A DNA stretch of 33,896 bases from Gnetum montanum (taxonomy: Eukaryota > Streptophyta > Gnetopsida > Gnetales > Gnetaceae): positions 816,173 through 850,068 of the forward strand of contig MNCI01013583.1 of assembly GCA_015680685.1 (NCBI GenBank), given 5' to 3'. Shown in pieces: positions 30,663-33,896 of this stretch (positions are counted from its first letter, which is position 1; the number at the start of each line of letters is the position of its first letter). Under the pieces are notes generated by a model. The model was not told the origin of the DNA. It ran no database searches and worked only from the letters and a program-made list of their open reading frames with translations. The position numbers were made by a program, and so were the translations under genes.

Positions 30663-32467
30663 TTTCTTTAACTTTTCTTATTTTTTGTTTTACAACATCA
30701 TTATACCTTTTCATTTTTTGTGCGCATGTGCGTGCGTTATCCATCCTATAAGTTTGTCATTCAATAACTGTTCTACATGATGGTATGAACTGTTTTCCTA
30801 TTGACTGCTAATGTTTGGTTTTTACCTTTAAGTTATGATGTTGATACTAAGGTATGGTTCTTTTGATATAGCAGGCAATGAGTCCACTTCATCCATTCAT
30901 TTGCAATCTTTCTATGGTCTCTCTCGGCTTGGAAATGTACAGTCCATTTCTAAATAAGAACTATAACAAATTGGTGACTGGGTATCTCTCAAACTAAGGA
31001 AGAAATCAAGGTTTGAAAAGGGTGTGACTTCAAGGGAACTTGATACTTTTGGGTTGGCCATTCTCTTGGGTGCTTAGATGTTTTCTTCTTGAGTTTTCTT
31101 ACCATTTTGATGTTTCCCAATTCTCGGGAAGCTAAGCAAATAAAAATAACAAAGTCTTTGCATGGTGTGGTTCTCATGCATAAACACATAAAAAAGAAAA
31201 GAGAAAGTGAGAATTCAAAGCACACCCCTTAGACGAAATAATCATTTGGGCTAAAAGCACTAGTTATGGAACTAAAATAAAAAGGTTCCCTCTAACTAAG
31301 GCCCTTCTCACTTCCCATTCTCTCCTCTTTTGTTTCGTCAGAATGGTGGTGGCTCTTGGGTGAAGGCATTCTTGTCACTTCAAGAGGATGGATTAGCCGA
31401 ATGCATTGATACGAAGTCACTGGATGTGGTTTGTTTGATGTCAGAGTTGGAATGAGATTTGCTAAGTCACATTAATCATGAAACACATAAGGGGCTGTAC
31501 ACCACCTTATTTTTGGGATTCCATTCCATTCTCTTCTCTCCACCCTTCTCTCCATTGTTCACCTCATTGCCGGTTGTATCATTAGTGTATATTTTGGTAG
31601 ATACATTGTTTTCTTTTTGGTAAATTCTTGTGGTTAAGACTTTAACTCTTGTTCCAAATAACATTCCTAGAGCCTACGGACTCTTTGAATGTGGGTTTGT
31701 TAGGGCATTAAGGGCATGAGCCTGCTTTGGGGAGGACCCATTGACATTCCTATTTGGTGCACCAGTTAAATTCTTTTCCCTAACATTTTTGCAATCTAAT
31801 TTATTTTGTTCATTTTCATATTGACATCCCTTTCATCGATGTCATAGTTGTCTCTTTTTCTCCATCTTTCTTGATTCTTTTTCTTTCTCCATTCTATCGC
31901 TACCGGAGGTTCGCTATTAATCATGGGGGTACCAGGCCTAATTTTTTCGATTTTCTCCTAACCCCTACATCTTCGGTAGTCATCAATATTATATCTCCAG
32001 ACCCGTATTAGCCATACCACAACTTAGCCAATAGACCTTCCACCGAAGCAAGGTATCAACTGCATTGAAATTCATTTACCCTTGCTAATATAAAGATTGT
32101 GTTGTGTGTGTGTGCAGATGGTAATCATGCAACAATAGATTGGATCTGGAAGGAACACATGGAATGAAGCAGTGCTGAAAGTAGCTATGCAAAGAGCAAG
32201 ATTGATGGCGCGCTTACAGATGGACAATGAAAGGTGCAATCTTGGCGTTGGCAGCAGCAAAACTTTTTTCTCCTTCTCTTTCTCAAGCTGCCAAATAAGG
32301 CCTGATGTCAATGTAATAAGGTGTTCACTCTTGTTGTCATGAACACCAGTTTTGTTGTTCTATAATGATGATCCATTCACATGTCATCCCATTAGTTCCA
32401 TTTGAGTCAATAATCCCATACCTTCCTGATATTATTGTAAGGAACTCGAGGACGAGTTTTTATTCAG

Positions 32468-32478
32468 TCATGGGGGTA
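32468..32478 (+). promoter_or_regulatory. Polypurine tract before the 3' LTR
   Basis: The run GGGGG at 32472-32476 within TCATGGGGGTA, directly before the LTR start TG at 32479. It is the expected place of plus-strand priming; the tract is short. Confidence 0.6.
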
Positions 32479-33112
32479 TGATGGGACGCGATATTGCATG
32501 GGCTGCGATATTGTGTACGTGATATCTCGGTCCACCACCAAGTGTATAAATAAGAGGCAACTCTCCCTTGTTTTCTCGTCTAGATCTAGCCTTTAGGGAA
32601 ACTCTAGTAGTTTTACCTCTCCAGAGATAGAATATTTTCCATGTGCCCATAGTAGAAGCTCCAAAGTGATTGGATCTTTATTCGAGCAAACATTGTACCT
32701 GAACACAAGTTTGTGTACGGCAATAAAGGTGAACTTCTTGGATAAACCTTGTAGTGCATGGAATAGGCTAAATAGGATTTTATTTATTGTTATTTACTAT
32801 TTTCCATTTAAATGCTTNTGCTGATGCTAGGTTAATTTAGACTTAGTTAGTTAGTTAGAGTTAGTTAATTAGTCTCTTCAACCCTTCACCTCAATAGCAT
32901 AGGAGATAAAACAAAAAAGCTATAAAAATCATATACCTCAGACTTACTTAAACATACACCATGACAAATTCAAGTAAGTCTGGGAAGACAATGAATAATT
33001 AATCTTAAATGTTCCATGAGATGTGTAGGCACTTAGTCTGCGAAGCGACTGGATCGTGCGTGTTACGCTCGTATTCATATGGTTGAGTGTAGGGGTACAT
33101 CGCCACTCATCA
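32479..33112 (+). mobile_element. 3' LTR, with a ~158 bp piece missing at an N
   Basis: Same ends and order as the 5' LTR, with three GATATC-type units before TATAAATA (32545-32552). At the N (32818) the sequence jumps over what corresponds to 26677-26834 of the 5' LTR. With that piece restored in length the LTR would be about 791 bp. Confidence 0.92.
32545..32552 (+). promoter_or_regulatory. TATA box of the 3' LTR
   Basis: TATAAATA after three GATATC-type units. Could drive readout transcription into the flank. Confidence 0.6.
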
Positions 33113-33117
33113 ATGGT
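33113..33117 (+). repeat. Target-site duplication ATGGT, right copy
   Basis: Identical to 26350-26354 and directly after the LTR end. Confidence 0.93.
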
Positions 33118-33506
33118 CCTTCGTAGATACCCTAGGCTAGTATAACTACCACTGGGATTACCAAGCAACTTTGCTACTAAGCGAATCAAGCAAAGCTACC
33201 ATTGGGCTACTAGAGGATTATGCATTAGCACTTCAAATTAGTCATACTTATTCTATTGATAGTAATAAACGTAAAAAAAATAAATGACATTATAAATGTA
33301 AATGACATAGTAAAAAGTAAATGACATTGAAAGAGTAAATCTAATCTAAGTAAAATGCTATAATGATGAAAAATAATACTAATCTTTATTACTAGACATA
33401 GAATGCATCTAGGTACAATCTAACTCAAATAAATATTCCATACACTTGTTAATGACATACATCAAGCTAAAATCATAAAAAAATTGCAAGAGTTTAGTTA
33501 CACAGT
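33118..33506 (-). mobile_element. 5' LTR of the minus-strand gypsy element, R/U3 part
   Basis: The plus strand at 33381-33500 carries ATCTTTATT, AGGTACAAT, AATAAATATTCCAT, CACTTG and TTGCAAGAGTTT in the order found in the reverse complement of the young LTR (from its poly(A) signal toward its TATA box). It is the continuation of 26035-26354. At 33507 it is interrupted by another sense LTR. The stretch 33240-33340 has short AAATGACAT repeats. Confidence 0.72.
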
Positions 33507-33896
33507 TGATGAGACGCGATATCGCATGAGCCACGATATCGCGGCCGTCTCGATATTGCGTTGTCCTTGCGATATCACGTACGCGATATCGCGGTCCACC
33601 GTCAAATCTATAAATAAGAGGTAGCACTCCCCTCATTTCTGATCCTAGGCTAGAAGTAGTGAAGCTCTGGCAGATTGATCACCCCAGAGATAGAATATTT
33701 TCCATGTGCCCGCAGTAGGAGTCTCCAAGTGAACGGATCTTTATTCGAGCAGCTTTGTACCTGAACACAAGTTGTGTATGGTAATAAAGATGAGCTTTGT
33801 GGATAAACCTTGCAGTGCATGGAATAGGTTTATTACATGTTATTTATTGTTTTCCTAGTAATGCGGCATGAGTACAACTTGGTTACGAGCATTGAC
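33507..33896 (+). mobile_element. Start of another family LTR, cut by the window end
   Basis: Begins TGATGAGACGCGATATCGC, has five GATATC-type units, TATAAATA at 33609-33616 and AATAAA at 33783-33788. It belongs to the subfamily of the LTR pieces at 1-872 (shared GCGGCATGAGTACAACTTG). Its left flank ACAGT (33502-33506) is the predicted target duplication. Confidence 0.9.
33609..33616 (+). promoter_or_regulatory. TATA box of the terminal LTR
   Basis: TATAAATA directly after the five-unit palindrome array, as in the other copies. Confidence 0.65.

Larger units (their letters stand above)
30500..32478 (+). other. 2 kb non-coding trailer of the gag-protease element
   Basis: Starts after the deletion point with AGTCATGGGGGAG (30518-30530) and a T-rich tandem tract (30588-30700) with a ~16 base unit such as ACATTTTTGTTTTAC. 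A second TCATGGGGG occurs at 31921 and a third directly before the LTR. No conserved open frame is seen, and no env-like gene is recognisable. Confidence 0.7.
26355..33112 (+). mobile_element. Complete gag-protease-only Ty3/gypsy element
   Basis: Two LTRs (26355-27130 and 32479-33112), both starting TGATGGGACGC and ending CACTCATCA, flank a 5.35 kb internal region and are themselves flanked by ATGGT. Inside are a primer site, one gag-protease frame, then 2 kb of non-coding trailer and a purine tract. RT, RNase H and integrase are absent, so mobility would require proteins from a relative. The LTRs differ at 17 of 273 aligned positions counted by hand downstream of the TATA box, 16 of them transitions, so the insertion is not recent. 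The general form resembles the TR-GAG class of non-autonomous elements, but with protease retained. Confidence 0.92.

Noticed and set aside
30520-30751. Lys- or Phe-rich small frames after the protease.
   Set aside because: They are translations of the T-rich tandem tract on either strand.

Overview
The window looks like nuclear DNA from a seed plant with a large, transposon-filled genome. A gymnosperm would fit, because a host gene is split by a 5 kb repeat-filled intron and LTR elements are nested in each other, but I cannot name the species. No prokaryotic gene organisation, CRISPR array, rRNA or intact tRNA gene is visible.

Layout. 1-872: two LTR pieces of one Ty3/gypsy family, an antisense one (1-323) abutting a sense one (324-872), inserted into a decayed Ty1/copia pol gene (876-2233, + strand). 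3225-5836: an L1-type retroposon on the minus strand that carries only an ORF1-like gene (DUF4283, zinc-knuckle remnant, coiled coil), with a poly(A) tail and a 15 bp target-site duplication. 6214-14750: the last eight exons of a gene for an FtsH-type ATP-dependent metalloprotease close to plant FTSH11. All exons read without a stop, but four splice junctions are broken and the first His of the zinc motif HExxH is Tyr, so I call it a probable pseudogene. Its introns hold an RTE-type LINE remnant, three tandem ~315 bp repeats and a tRNA-derived SINE. 14751-19100: mostly unrecognised sequence with two converging SINEs of one family.

19.1-33.9 kb: a nest of Ty3/gypsy elements, probably Athila/Tat-like. 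The oldest is a minus-strand copy with gag (about 25.86-24.56 kb) and RT-RNase H-integrase (about 24.48-21.54 kb) but no protease. Its 5' LTR is now in two visible pieces (26035-26354 and 33118-33506) because a younger relative, 26355-33112, inserted into it on the other strand; the start of yet another relative (33507 to the end) interrupts it again. The younger element is complete from LTR to LTR with a 5 bp duplication (ATGGT). It encodes only gag and protease in one nearly 3 kb frame, broken by 13 in-frame stops that are all TAG or TGA, and lacks RT, RNase H and integrase. The two elements therefore have complementary deletions.

Family-wide traits are a U3 with a variable number (2, 3, 5, 5) of GATATC-centred palindromes just upstream of a TATAAATA box, a primer site resembling a CpG-decayed tRNA-Asp site, and repeated insertion into LTRs of relatives in the opposite orientation. 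Two single-N positions (12832, 32818) look like faulty contig joins. All homology calls rest on reading translations by eye; no database search was run.
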